Shown: piece by piece, positions 19,210-26,563 of the stretch
Numbering within the stretch: position 1 is the stretch's first letter
How the letters are laid out: the number at the start of each line of letters is the position of its first letter
NCBI GenBank assembly: GCA_964561655.1
Contig: CAZLQG010000007.1
Span: forward strand, 1-29,444
Direction: 5' to 3'
Length of the DNA: 29,444 nucleotides
From: CAZLQG01 sp964561655
GTDB lineage: Bacteria; Patescibacteriota; Doudnabacteria; UBA920
The notes under the pieces: generated by a model
The model's input: only the letters and a program-made list of their open reading frames with translations
What the model was told of the DNA's origin: nothing
Databases searched by the model: none
Position numbers and translations under genes: made by a program

Positions 19210-20250
19210 TTAAAGTATCTTTTGTTGGCCTGCAGAGGGAGGAGTAAGACCTAAATGTTTGTAAGCTTTTTCCGTGGCTTGCCGGCCTTTGGGAGTTTTG
19301 GTAATAAGGCCTAGGCGGATTAAAAACGGTTCGTGGATGTCAGTAATTGTGTCCTCTTCTTCGCCGGTGGCCGCGGCCAGGGTACTAAGTCCCACGGGCC
19401 GGCCGGAGAATTTGTTTACAAGTGCGTCTAAAATTCTCATGTCGTTTTTATCCAGGCCGAGCTCGTCTATTTCTAAAAGGGCCAAAGCTTCCTGCGCTAC
19501 TTCTTTGGTAATTGTATCATGGCCATGTACTTGGGCAAAGTCGCGTACGCGTTTTAAAAGCCGGTTGGCAATGCGCGGGGTAAACCGGCTGCGCGCCGCA
19601 AGTTTTGCGCAGGCTTTGGCGTTAATCTCAGCCCTTAAAATTTTACTACTTCTTAAAATAATTTTTTCCAAGTCTGTCTCTGGATAATAATCCAGGCGGT
19701 AGGTGGCGCCAAAGCGGTCTCTAAGGGGGGAAGAAATAAGCCCAATGCGCGTGGTGGCGCCGATGAGCGTAAATTTTGGCAAATCCATCCTAATACTCCT
19801 TGCGCCCGGGCCCTTGCCCAAGACTATGTCCAAAACAAAATCTTCCATGACTGGGTATAAAATTTCTTCCACGGGCTTATTTAGGCGGTGGATTTCATCT
19901 ATAAACAGCACATCGCCTTGGTTTAAATTAGTAAGGATAGAAGCTAAATCGCCGGCCCGTTCAATCGCCGGCCCGGAAGTGACTTTGATATTCACTCCCA
20001 AATCTTTTGCCACAATAAAGGCCAGTGTGGTTTTGCCCAGACCTGGCGGGCCGTAAAACAACAGGTGTTCTAGGATCTCTTTTCTTTTTTTTGCGGCGCC
20101 GATAATAATATTTAGATTTTTTTTGATAGTGGCCTGGCCAATGTATTCGGAAAAATCGTCGGGTCTTAAGCTTTGCTCCAGCCCGCGGTCTTCTTCCGAA
20201 ACACTTTCCGCGTTTAAAGGAGAGAGGTCTTCTTTTTGGGAATTGATCAT
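19210..20250 (-). CDS. ruvB: Holliday junction branch migration helicase RuvB
   Basis: The AAA+ motor that drives branch migration with RuvA. Walker A GPPGLGKTT is at residues 67-75, Walker B VLFIDEIHRL at 114-123, sensor GATTRIG and the arginine-finger region SPLRDRFG follow, and the C-terminal winged helix contains GRPVGLSTLAAATGEEEDTI and the closing RxGLI...GR motif (FLIRLGLITKTPKGRQAT). 346 residues is normal. ruvC is at 2814 and ruvA is absent from the window. It lies 20 nt downstream of vanW in the operon. Confidence 0.97.
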   Translation of the reverse strand: MINSQKEDLSPLNAESVSEEDRGLEQSLRPDDFSEYIGQATIKKNLNIIIGAAKKRKEILEHLLFYGPPGLGKTTLAFIVAKDLGVNIKVTSGPAIERAGDLASILTNLNQGDVLFIDEIHRLNKPVEEILYPVMEDFVLDIVLGKGPGARSIRMDLPKFTLIGATTRIGLISSPLRDRFGATYRLDYYPETDLEKIILRSSKILRAEINAKACAKLAARSRFTPRIANRLLKRVRDFAQVHGHDTITKEVAQEALALLEIDELGLDKNDMRILDALVNKFSGRPVGLSTLAAATGEEEDTITDIHEPFLIRLGLITKTPKGRQATEKAYKHLGLTPPSAGQQKIL

Positions 20251-20270
20251 TAAAGTAGAAAAATTATTGC

Positions 20271-21458
20271 TTAGTTAACCGCCGGCTCTTGCGAGGCGGT
20301 TGTAGTGGCCGCCGGCACGAATTCCTCCTGTTTATGGAATAACGCCGGAGAAAGATAAACTGATTTAAATGTATCTACCGTGGTGGTGCCGTTTTTGAAG
20401 ACTTCCCTAATCCAATACGCTTTCATGGAACCGTCGCTTTTCCGGTCATACTGTACGGGGTTGTTTATGGTAATTACGCGGGCGTCTTTAGTACCATAAA
20501 AGGCGAATACTAAATAGTTAGTGTCTTTTATAAAGGGCCAGACTAGCAAATATGCGGGCGTATCGTTGACGAATTTTAAATCAATAACCCCGGGGTAAAT
20601 TGTGGCGTCCGTGCCTTGAGGGGAATAATATTGGACAGCATAGGAATGATTTTTTCTTTCCGTAATTGGCAGGCCAGCGTTTACCGCGGCACGAAAAGTA
20701 GTAGAAGAAATTTGGCAAAGTCCGCCGCCTAATTCCGGCACCGTGCCGTCGCTTTTGATTACCAGCTCCGGCAGAAATCCCGCTTCTTTTTCCACCGGGC
20801 CCAAAAATTCGTTGAAGCTGAATTCTTCCCCGGGCGCTAAAATTACGCCTTTCATTTTTTCCGCTCCGACTTTAATGTTGTGGCGGCGGTTTTGGGGGCT
20901 TCCTGAGAAGTTGGAGACACCTTCGGCGACAAGTTCGTTAATGCCTAAGTTATTGGTTTCAGCCAGAGTATGTTTGGGCTTGAGTTCGTAAACTATTAAA
21001 GAACTGGTGGCGTTTGAACTTTCTAAATTATTTAAAGCTTCCAAAGCAGATTGATATACATCCAACAACCTTCCGTTTTTTGGCGGAACAAACTCGACAA
21101 CCCGGCTGTTTTCTATCATAAGTTTTGGCTCGTCAGGCTGGCTATTAAGCTTTTCCGAATAAGAGCCGATTAGTTTGTAAATTTTGTCCGGCCGGTAGGT
21201 AAAAGACTTGGCTTTTTTGGATACGGCACTAACGGTTTTCCCAAAGGCGGGAAAAAGAAGGTCATCCAAATTCACAGCATAATTTTCTACTATGCGGTCT
21301 AAACTGTAAACCACCGGACCCTTAAAGATTTCCAGCTCGTTTTCGCTGAGTTCAAATATTTCTTCATTGTAAACCAGCGTAAAACTTGCCGCTCCGGTAG
21401 CCTTAGGCCACAGCAGAAAAAGAATAAATATAACGGAGATTGCAGCAAAGGTTTTCAT
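20271..21458 (-). CDS. VanW-family secreted or membrane-anchored protein
   Basis: The 395-residue protein starts with a signal peptide or anchor (FAAISVIFILFLLWPKATGA). Residues about 30-180 are alpha/beta and resemble the putative peptidoglycan-binding region that often precedes VanW. The VanW domain runs from about 190 to 320, with APGEEFSFNEFLGP, ELGGGLCQISSTTFRAAVNAGL and RKNHSYAVQYY as hallmarks. A C-terminal beta-rich stretch and a Thr/Ala-rich tail follow. VanW was named from vancomycin clusters but its function is unknown; resistance should not be inferred. A role at the cell wall is likely. It shares one base with tsaE. Confidence 0.9.
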   Translation of the reverse strand: MKTFAAISVIFILFLLWPKATGAASFTLVYNEEIFELSENELEIFKGPVVYSLDRIVENYAVNLDDLLFPAFGKTVSAVSKKAKSFTYRPDKIYKLIGSYSEKLNSQPDEPKLMIENSRVVEFVPPKNGRLLDVYQSALEALNNLESSNATSSLIVYELKPKHTLAETNNLGINELVAEGVSNFSGSPQNRRHNIKVGAEKMKGVILAPGEEFSFNEFLGPVEKEAGFLPELVIKSDGTVPELGGGLCQISSTTFRAAVNAGLPITERKNHSYAVQYYSPQGTDATIYPGVIDLKFVNDTPAYLLVWPFIKDTNYLVFAFYGTKDARVITINNPVQYDRKSDGSMKAYWIREVFKNGTTTVDTFKSVYLSPALFHKQEEFVPAATTTASQEPAVN

Positions 21459-21859
21459 TATTGATGTCTGAAATAAAAATAGAAGGTGTTCTTAGGCAAA
21501 TGCCGTCTTATTTTGTCGGCCCATTCAATCACGGTGATGTGGTTTTTGGTTTGCCAAATTTCTTTCAATCCTAAAAGTTCGGTTTCTTTAAATTTTTTTG
21601 TCCGGTATAAATCCAGGTGAAAAAGCTCGGCCTTTTTTTGGTTTTTCAGCCTTACAGGAAAGCTTTGCATGATTATAAAGCTGGGGCTTAAAACCGGCTG
21701 TTTAACTTTTAAGGATTTGGCCAGCGCTTTAGTAAAAGTAGTTTTGCCGCTGCCCAAAGGGCCGACAAGCGCCAAAATTTCACCGCCTTTGAGTTTTGTC
21801 GCGATATCTTTGCCTAAATTTTTTGCTTGTTTGAGGGTGATTTTAAAGGCCTTTTTCAT
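21458..21859 (-). CDS. tsaE: tRNA threonylcarbamoyladenosine biosynthesis ATPase TsaE
   Basis: TsaE is the ATPase that works with TsaB and TsaD to make t6A37 in ANN-decoding tRNAs. The P-loop GPLGSGKTT is at 33-41; PSFIIMQSF and LFHLDLYR (about 78-100) are the family switch and metal-ligand regions, and VIEWADKI follows. 133 residues is typical. TsaB and TsaD are not in the window. It is the first gene of a six-gene minus-strand operon. A -10 box ends 7 nt before its ATG, so its mRNA is probably leaderless. Confidence 0.93.
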   Translation of the reverse strand: MKKAFKITLKQAKNLGKDIATKLKGGEILALVGPLGSGKTTFTKALAKSLKVKQPVLSPSFIIMQSFPVRLKNQKKAELFHLDLYRTKKFKETELLGLKEIWQTKNHITVIEWADKIRRHLPKNTFYFYFRHQ

Positions 21860-21866
21860 TAGTAAT

Positions 21867-21895
21867 ATTTTAACTGGATTGACGGATTAAGTAAA
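21867..21895 (-). promoter_or_regulatory. Promoter of the tsaE operon, predicted leaderless
   Basis: On the minus strand TTTACT (21895-21890), 17 bp, TAAAAT (21872-21867), then 7 nt to the ATG at 21859. It overlaps the divergent promoter of the DHH-like gene, so the two could compete. Confidence 0.65.
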
Positions 21896-21907
21896 ATTGA
21901 GTATATT
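21879..21907 (+). promoter_or_regulatory. Promoter of the DHH-like gene
   Basis: TTGACG (21879-21884), 17 bp, TATATT (21902-21907). The expected start near 21914 lies downstream of the in-frame TTG at 21897, which rules that codon out and favours the ATG at 21924. Confidence 0.75.
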
Positions 21908-21923
21908 GATAAATCACACTTTT

Positions 21924-23078
21924 ATGGATTCCAATATTTCCCAGCAGATTTTTGAGACCATAAACCGGTCCCAGAAAATATTAATCACTTTACCCCAAAC
22001 CCCAAGCGCGGATGCGGTTGCGGGCGGTTTGGCGCTGTTTTTATTTTTAGAAAGGCTTGAAAAGGATGTTGAGATTGTTGCACCCACTTTGCCTGCAGAA
22101 AACATCAAATTTTTGCCTGGGATTGAAAAAATTAAAAATCAGTTGCCCGGCGGTAGGAGTTTGGTAATTAGAGTGGATGCGTCCAAGAAAAAGCTCGGAG
22201 AAATCAGCTACCAAAAAAGCGAAAACCACGTGGAGATTTTTATAAAAGCCAAAGGCGAAGACTTGTTCAATGAGCACGACATAGAGTTGTCTACGGATAA
22301 GTTTCCGGTGGATTTAATTATTGCGGTGGGTGCCAAGTCTTTGGACAGTTTTGGCAAGCTTTTTGAAGACAACGCCGGCTTGTTTTTTGAAACGCCCAAA
22401 ATTAACATTGACAGCCAGCCTAGCAACGAATATTACGGCAGTGTTAATTTGGTTGATTTAAGCGCAACCGGCGTTTCCGAAGTTGTTTCAGGTTTGCTTG
22501 AAGAGTTTGAAACCGAAATGATTGACGAAGACATTGCTACTTGCCTTTTGACGGGTATTATTACCCAAACTAATAGTTTTCAGCACGTTTTAACTACGCC
22601 TAAGGCCTTTGAGAAGGCCTCACAGCTGATTAGCCTAGGAGGTAGACAGCAGGAAATAATCAGGCATGTTTATAAAACTAAATCGCTTTCACAGCTCCGG
22701 CTTTGGGGCAAGGCCCTGGCAAAACTCAAGGCCGACGAAGAAAGGTCTTTGGTTTACTCGGTTCTTACTGAGCAGGATTTTAAAGAAACCGGGGCCAAGG
22801 AACCAGACGCGGTCTTAGTCCTAAAAGACCTGCTTGACGCTATGTCTTTTTATAAGCTGGTTGCTATTATTGCCAGTCCGGCCGCAGGCAAAACGAATTT
22901 GTTTTTAGCTGTCCATCCCGAAATCCAAGAATCCCAACTGCTTGAGCAGCTTGGCGGAGAAGTGAAATACATGGATTTTAATTTTGGGCAACATAAAGTC
23001 ATGACAGCTGAGTTTGAATCCGCCCTGCCTGCAGATTTGGAGAAGAAGCTTTTAGGGATTAAAAGAAACCAAGCGTAA
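21924..23078 (+). CDS. Degenerate DHH-family phosphoesterase-like protein
   Basis: The 384-residue protein follows the layout of NrnA-type DHH/DHHA1 proteins (oligoribonuclease/pAp phosphatase): PSADAVAGGLAL (27-38) stands where PDGDAxGS is expected, an IRVDAS strand near 82-87, NIDSQPSN (161-168) in place of the DHH motif and GIITQTNSF (211-219) in place of GIxTDTxxF. A C-terminal DHHA1-like part follows, with an altered glycine region (SPAAGKTNLF). Most metal-binding Asp and His residues are thus missing and catalysis by the usual mechanism is unlikely. It may be a nucleotide-binding or structural relative. Start chosen from the promoter position. Leader about 10 nt, no Shine-Dalgarno sequence. 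Confidence 0.8.
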   Translation: MDSNISQQIFETINRSQKILITLPQTPSADAVAGGLALFLFLERLEKDVEIVAPTLPAENIKFLPGIEKIKNQLPGGRSLVIRVDASKKKLGEISYQKSENHVEIFIKAKGEDLFNEHDIELSTDKFPVDLIIAVGAKSLDSFGKLFEDNAGLFFETPKINIDSQPSNEYYGSVNLVDLSATGVSEVVSGLLEEFETEMIDEDIATCLLTGIITQTNSFQHVLTTPKAFEKASQLISLGGRQQEIIRHVYKTKSLSQLRLWGKALAKLKADEERSLVYSVLTEQDFKETGAKEPDAVLVLKDLLDAMSFYKLVAIIASPAAGKTNLFLAVHPEIQESQLLEQLGGEVKYMDFNFGQHKVMTAEFESALPADLEKKLLGIKRNQA

Positions 23079-23104
23079 AAATCTCTATAAAACACAAATA
23101 GAGT

Positions 23105-23128
23105 GACCGCAAAAAGCGGCCTTTTTTT
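23105..23128 (+). terminator. Intrinsic terminator after the DHH-like gene
   Basis: CCGC/GCGG stem with loop AAAAA (23107-23119) followed by seven T (23122-23128). The stem is short but the T-run is good. Confidence 0.65.
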
Positions 23129-23129
23129 A

Positions 23130-23247
23130 TTGCTAAATTTACAAAACCGATGATATAATAAATCCAGCACTTTCCAGATTTTCTTGCTTTTTATTAGGAT
23201 GCGATATTTTCATTAAGATTAGGTTAACCTGGGGGAAAAAGTGCTGG
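23130..23247 (+). promoter_or_regulatory. Promoter and long-range-paired leader of the pilB-like gene
   Basis: TTGCTA (23130-23135), 18 bp, TATAAT (23154-23159); transcription would start near 23166. CCAGCACTTT (23164-23173) is a perfect complement of AAAGTGCTGG (23238-23247), which contains the GTG start, with the GGGGG ribosome binding site (23231-23235) just outside. The mRNA 5' end can therefore cover the initiation site. Confidence 0.5.
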
Positions 23248-24941
23248 ATAAATTTGACAAAGTTTTTCTAAAAGAAACAAAAATTATGAGCTCCAACCCA
23301 TTCCAAAAGGACCCAGAAGACTTTAAGAGGAATCTGGATGATTTTAACCGGCAGCTTCAGGAAAGCGAAACCAAAGCCCAGGCAGCCAGCCTTAACTTGC
23401 CATACATTGACCTTAAAGGGTTTCCCGTAGATTTAAATGTTTTGGGGATGCTGACCAAAGAAGAAGCCCTAGAAACCGGCGCCGTGTTTTTTTATAAGGA
23501 AAAAAAGGATCTGCGGGTAGGAGCGGTAGATCCTAACAATCCCGCCTTAAAGCAGATCCTCGCAGAATTTTCAAAAAAGAACAAGGTTTCTCTGTATTTG
23601 ATTTCCAAAAGAAGTTTTGAAGAAACCTTAAGGTTTTACAGCAAAGTTCTGCGTTCTAAAGAGAGGGCCGATGAAACTATTCGGATACAGAGCGAACGTA
23701 ATTTTACAGGGGACCTGAAGAGTTTGAAAAGCGAAACAGAGCAAACAAAAAAGAACATCAGCGAGATTTTTGAAACCGTGTTTGGCGCGGCAATGTCTAT
23801 GAATGCTTCCGACATCCATTTGGAGCCGGAAGAACATTTTGTAAAGCTTCGTTTCCGCATTGACGGCGTATTGCAGGACGTTTTGCATTTAAGTCTGGAT
23901 TTGAGGAAGCGCCTTATTAGTCGCATTAAAATTTTATCCAAGCTTAAACTCAATGTGGAAAGCGAGGCGCAGGACGGACGTTTAACGTTTTTTTATTTAA
24001 AAAGCCCGGTCGACGTGCGCGTTTCGGTTTTGCCTTCGGCTTACGGAGAGGAAGTGGTAATGAGGCTTTTGGGTACAGGCGCGGTAAGTTTAAAACTGGA
24101 AGCTTTGGGTTTTAGGCCGGAAGTGCTTAAGACTTTGCACGAAGAGTTGTATCAGCCCAACGGCATGATAATTATCACCGGCCCTACCGGCAGCGGCAAA
24201 ACTACAAGCTTGTATTCATTCATTAGTGAGCTTAACAAACCGGGGGTAAAAATTATTACTTTGGAGGACCCGGTGGAATATAAGTTGGAAGGCATTGTGC
24301 AGACGCCCATAGACTACACTCATGATTTTTCTTTTGCCAAAGCCCTGCGCGCGGTACTGCGCCAGGATCCGGATATTGTGATGGTGGGGGAAATCCGCGA
24401 CCAGGAAACCGCGGAGACCGCCATGCAGGCCGCGCTTACCGGACATTTGGTTTTGTCTACTTTGCACACTAACGATGCGGCAGGAGCGATTCCGCGCCTT
24501 TTGAATATGGGCATCAAGCCGTTTATTATGGCACCGGCTTTATCCGCGGTAATGGCGCAAAGGCTGGTAAGGCGCCTTTGCCAAAATTGCAAAAAGAAGG
24601 CTGCGATTTCGCCTGTGGTCATGGAAAAAATCGTTTATATTCTTGGCCAGCTTCCTAAGGACAGGCAGCCAAAAAATTTAAAAAATTTACAATTCTACCA
24701 TTCACAACGGTGCGATAAATGCCATCATCTTGGCTACAAGGGTAGGGTCGGCATTTATGAATTGTTTATGGTGGATGAATCTATTCAAGAATTAATGGCT
24801 AAGGAGAACGCTTCCATTTTGGATTTCAAAAAAACGGCAAAGAAGCAAGGTATGGTAACTATGGTTCAGGACGGGTTGCTCAAAGCTTTGCAAGGCATTA
24901 CAGACGTGGAAGAAGTCTTCCGGGTCGCGGGGGAAGGGTAA
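23241..24941 (+). CDS. pilB: Type IV pilus assembly / type II secretion ATPase (PilB/GspE family)
   Basis: A hexameric ATPase that powers pilus extension or secretion at the inner face of the membrane. An N-terminal region of about 160 residues (MshEN-like, PYIDLKGFPVDLNVLGMLTKEEA) precedes N2 (MNASDIHLEPEE, 187-198) and the motor: Walker A GPTGSGKTT (314-322), Asp box IITLEDPVEY, Walker B DIVMVGEIRD (378-387), His box TGHLVLSTLHTN (400-411). A zinc-binding set C447, C450, C491, C494 is complete. This is the PilB/GspE type, not PilT. The GTG at 23241 has GGGGG 5 nt upstream; the ATG at 23286 (residue 16) is an alternative. No pilC, pilin or pilT gene is in the window. Confidence 0.94.
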   Translation: MLDKFDKVFLKETKIMSSNPFQKDPEDFKRNLDDFNRQLQESETKAQAASLNLPYIDLKGFPVDLNVLGMLTKEEALETGAVFFYKEKKDLRVGAVDPNNPALKQILAEFSKKNKVSLYLISKRSFEETLRFYSKVLRSKERADETIRIQSERNFTGDLKSLKSETEQTKKNISEIFETVFGAAMSMNASDIHLEPEEHFVKLRFRIDGVLQDVLHLSLDLRKRLISRIKILSKLKLNVESEAQDGRLTFFYLKSPVDVRVSVLPSAYGEEVVMRLLGTGAVSLKLEALGFRPEVLKTLHEELYQPNGMIIITGPTGSGKTTSLYSFISELNKPGVKIITLEDPVEYKLEGIVQTPIDYTHDFSFAKALRAVLRQDPDIVMVGEIRDQETAETAMQAALTGHLVLSTLHTNDAAGAIPRLLNMGIKPFIMAPALSAVMAQRLVRRLCQNCKKKAAISPVVMEKIVYILGQLPKDRQPKNLKNLQFYHSQRCDKCHHLGYKGRVGIYELFMVDESIQELMAKENASILDFKKTAKKQGMVTMVQDGLLKALQGITDVEEVFRVAGEG

Positions 24942-24982
24942 TCTTTAGTTTATAAAGTTTTAAAGTAGAAAGTTTATAAAGT

Positions 24983-25009
24983 AAAAACCGCATAAAAAAG
25001 CGGTTTTTT
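24983..25009 (+). terminator. Intrinsic terminator of the pilB-like gene
   Basis: AAAAACCGC (24983-24991) pairs with GCGGTTTTT (25000-25008), then another T. Just upstream the word AAGTTTATAAAGT occurs in two near copies (24947-24983). Confidence 0.85.
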
Positions 25010-25020
25010 AATGGTTATTA

Positions 25021-25049
25021 TTGACAAAATGGCAAAAAAAGCGTATAAT
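25021..25049 (+). promoter_or_regulatory. Perfect consensus sigma70 promoter
   Basis: TTGACA (25021-25026), 17 bp, TATAAT (25044-25049): the best promoter in the window. Its transcript would start near 25056 and carry a leader of about 265 nt before the ATG at 25321. Confidence 0.9.
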
Positions 25050-25055
25050 TATAGG

Positions 25056-25320
25056 TTAATCTGCGCAAAGTGTGCGGGTTAATCGGTTTGTTTTTATTTA
25101 TAAAGACAACCGTCCCGGACTTGATCCGGGATCTATTTTTCTAGGTCTTTAACAACATATATTTAGGAGGAAAATTTAAGGAGAAGAAAATTCCTTGGGC
25201 AAGGCGGCTTTTGTTAACTTATAACGACTAATTGGTAATTGTTAACAGGCTCGCCCTGCCCAAGGAGAGTAACTCGAGGACTCTTCATTGTGGCAAATTT
25301 GAAAACAAGGAAATGGTACC
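25056..25320 (+). promoter_or_regulatory. Long structured leader with an orphan ribosome binding site
   Basis: No ORF of any size starts here. TCCCGGA/TCCGGGA with loop CTTGA (25113-25131) followed by TCTATTTTT looks like an attenuator. A perfect AGGAGG (25165-25170) has no start codon behind it. CCTTGGGCAAGGCG (25193-25206) pairs with CGCCCTGCCCAAGG (25252-25265), 13 of 14, and GTTAAC lies on both flanks of the loop (25213-25218 and 25241-25246). AGAGT/ACTCT (25266-25284) follows. The second half is more GC-rich and may mark the left end of an inserted cassette. Confidence 0.6.
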
Positions 25321-26220
25321 ATGAGAAGCTTGATTAGTTTCGTGATTCTTGCGCTGGCCTTCGCTGGCGTAACCTTTGGACAGGACAGGATGACGGCGCA
25401 GCAGTTCTACGAGCGTTGCGGGGATGCCTGCAACCCGGTTCAGCCCGGTGTCAGCAAGAGCCGCGTCCACGCGGCTTCATCCAGTTTTGGGCCCGCCAAC
25501 ATTCTCATCACCGCGCGCACCGCCGACGCCCAAGAGGAGGATACGTACTTTTACCTCCGAACTTCTACGGGCGAATTTGCCAGGCGAGGCGAGGAGGTTA
25601 AGTTGTATCTCGATATCGTTAAGGCCCATGATCAGCCGGTCAGCATCTATGGCCGGCGAGCGAAGCTCAACGAACAAGGGAATTGGGAGTCATTTAACTA
25701 TTTCTCTGCGGAAGCAGGGGACGGCGGTTGGCTTCCTAACCTGCATCTGGGCCAGTCGCCAGTTCTTGCTTTTTCCGGGAAGGTTTCTGGAGAACAGCAG
25801 GTCGGCGACGGCTACGACTTCGATGTCCTAGTTGTGGATGCACAAACCGGAACGCTATTACAACAAGCGTTCACCGGTTATTCGGTCGTCGTTAACAGGA
25901 ACGTTTATGGTCGTGGGTACAATTATCTTGATCGTGCGTTCTTGGTCCCCCAGAATAATGGGGCCTATGTCGTGCTTGATGGTTCCATCCCGACCTGGAG
26001 CCCACTGGCGATTGAATTCGTGTCCCCAGACCAGTTCGGTGTCAGCGTACCGATTCCGGTTCTGGCGCAGGCGGCCAACATCCCTTCCAATATCAAGCAG
26101 TTGCAGGTGAACTTTGGCGTTTTCAACGCCGCAACTTCGGCAGTGGACGTTGTGATGGCAGTCAAGGTCACCCGGCGTCATTACACATTGCCGAAGGCGT
26201 TCGTCGTTGGAGGGTTATGA
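25321..26220 (+). CDS. Secreted protein of unknown function (299 aa)
   Basis: Signal peptide at residues 1-20 (MRSLISFVILALAFAGVTFG, cleavage before QDRM). The mature part begins with a short helix and a CGDAC pair (C33, C37), then turns into an all-beta chain with many Val, Tyr, Gly and Ser, such as DTYFYLRTSTGEFARRGEEV and FDVLVVDAQTGTLLQQ. No enzyme motif is seen; an extracellular binding or structural protein is the best guess. A moderate AAGGAAA site lies before the ATG. Codons (CTC, CGC, GGC, ATC) and GC content differ from the flanking core genes. It overlaps the next small gene by 4 nt. The leader carries the consensus promoter at 25021, so expression may be high. Family not recognised. 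Confidence 0.85.
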   Translation: MRSLISFVILALAFAGVTFGQDRMTAQQFYERCGDACNPVQPGVSKSRVHAASSSFGPANILITARTADAQEEDTYFYLRTSTGEFARRGEEVKLYLDIVKAHDQPVSIYGRRAKLNEQGNWESFNYFSAEAGDGGWLPNLHLGQSPVLAFSGKVSGEQQVGDGYDFDVLVVDAQTGTLLQQAFTGYSVVVNRNVYGRGYNYLDRAFLVPQNNGAYVVLDGSIPTWSPLAIEFVSPDQFGVSVPIPVLAQAANIPSNIKQLQVNFGVFNAATSAVDVVMAVKVTRRHYTLPKAFVVGGL

Positions 26221-26387
26221 TGGCCAGCAAGAAGACAAAGTTTTTTCTGTTTTTAGACAACCTTCTCGACATTCCGATTAAGGTTGTCGGCAGTATCGTG
26301 TGTTTCTGCGAGGAACATCCGTTCCTCGTCGGCTTCGGTCTCGGCACCACCTTCGGTGTGGCTTCTATCTACCTCATCATGCGCTGA
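26217..26387 (+). CDS. Small membrane protein (56 aa) paired with the secreted protein
   Basis: The ATG at 26217 overlaps the stop of the previous gene (ATGA), a mark of coupled translation; a second ATG follows directly at 26220. The product starts MMASKKTKFFLFLDNLLDIP, has an amphipathic stretch, a VCFCEEHP segment with two cysteines, and one membrane helix near residues 37-55 (GFGLGTTFGVASIYLIM). It lacks a signal peptidase site. It is too short for standard gene calling. It may anchor, export or control the secreted partner, but only the pairing is seen. Confidence 0.7.
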   Translation: MMASKKTKFFLFLDNLLDIPIKVVGSIVCFCEEHPFLVGFGLGTTFGVASIYLIMR

Positions 26388-26441
26388 CCTTCGGCGCATT
26401 CCTTCTCCTCCATGCAACTCAAGCCCCGAAGTTTTCGGGCA

Positions 26442-26488
26442 GTCGCGGACGTTCTCACCCAGCTGGGTAGAGCGTTCGCGGCTTTTTT
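26442..26488 (+). terminator. Long GC-rich intrinsic terminator of the second cassette
   Basis: GTCGCGGACGTTCT (26442-26455) pairs with AGAGCGTTCGCGGC (26469-26482) with three G-U pairs, and ACCCA/TGGGT closes the tip with one bulged base. TTTTTT follows (26483-26488). A smaller CCCGAA/TTCGGG hairpin precedes it (26425-26439). Confidence 0.88.
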
Positions 26489-26500
26489 GTTTGTCTTAGT

Positions 26501-26528
26501 TTGTCCTTTTTGGGGAAAAGGATATAAT
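26501..26528 (+). promoter_or_regulatory. Promoter of the large surface protein gene
   Basis: TTGTCC (26501-26506), 16 bp, TATAAT (26523-26528). A second, weaker pair TTGAAG (26528-26533), 16 bp, TAAAAT (26550-26555) ends 8 nt before the ATG and could give a leaderless form. Confidence 0.65.
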
Positions 26529-26563
26529 TGAAGTGAAAGGTTTAGCAATTAAAATATAAAAAA

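Noticed and set aside
20271..21458. Vancomycin resistance determinant because of VanW similarity
   Set aside because: VanW-domain proteins are widespread without van ligases; no vanHAX or vanRS genes are here.
25193..25265. Integron attC site
   Set aside because: GTTAAC words are present but the expected R/L box order and a nearby integrase gene are not seen.
26442..26482. Resemblance of CCCAGCTGGGTAGAGC to a tRNA D-arm
   Set aside because: No anticodon or T-arm follows; the segment is fully explained as a long terminator hairpin with a T-run.
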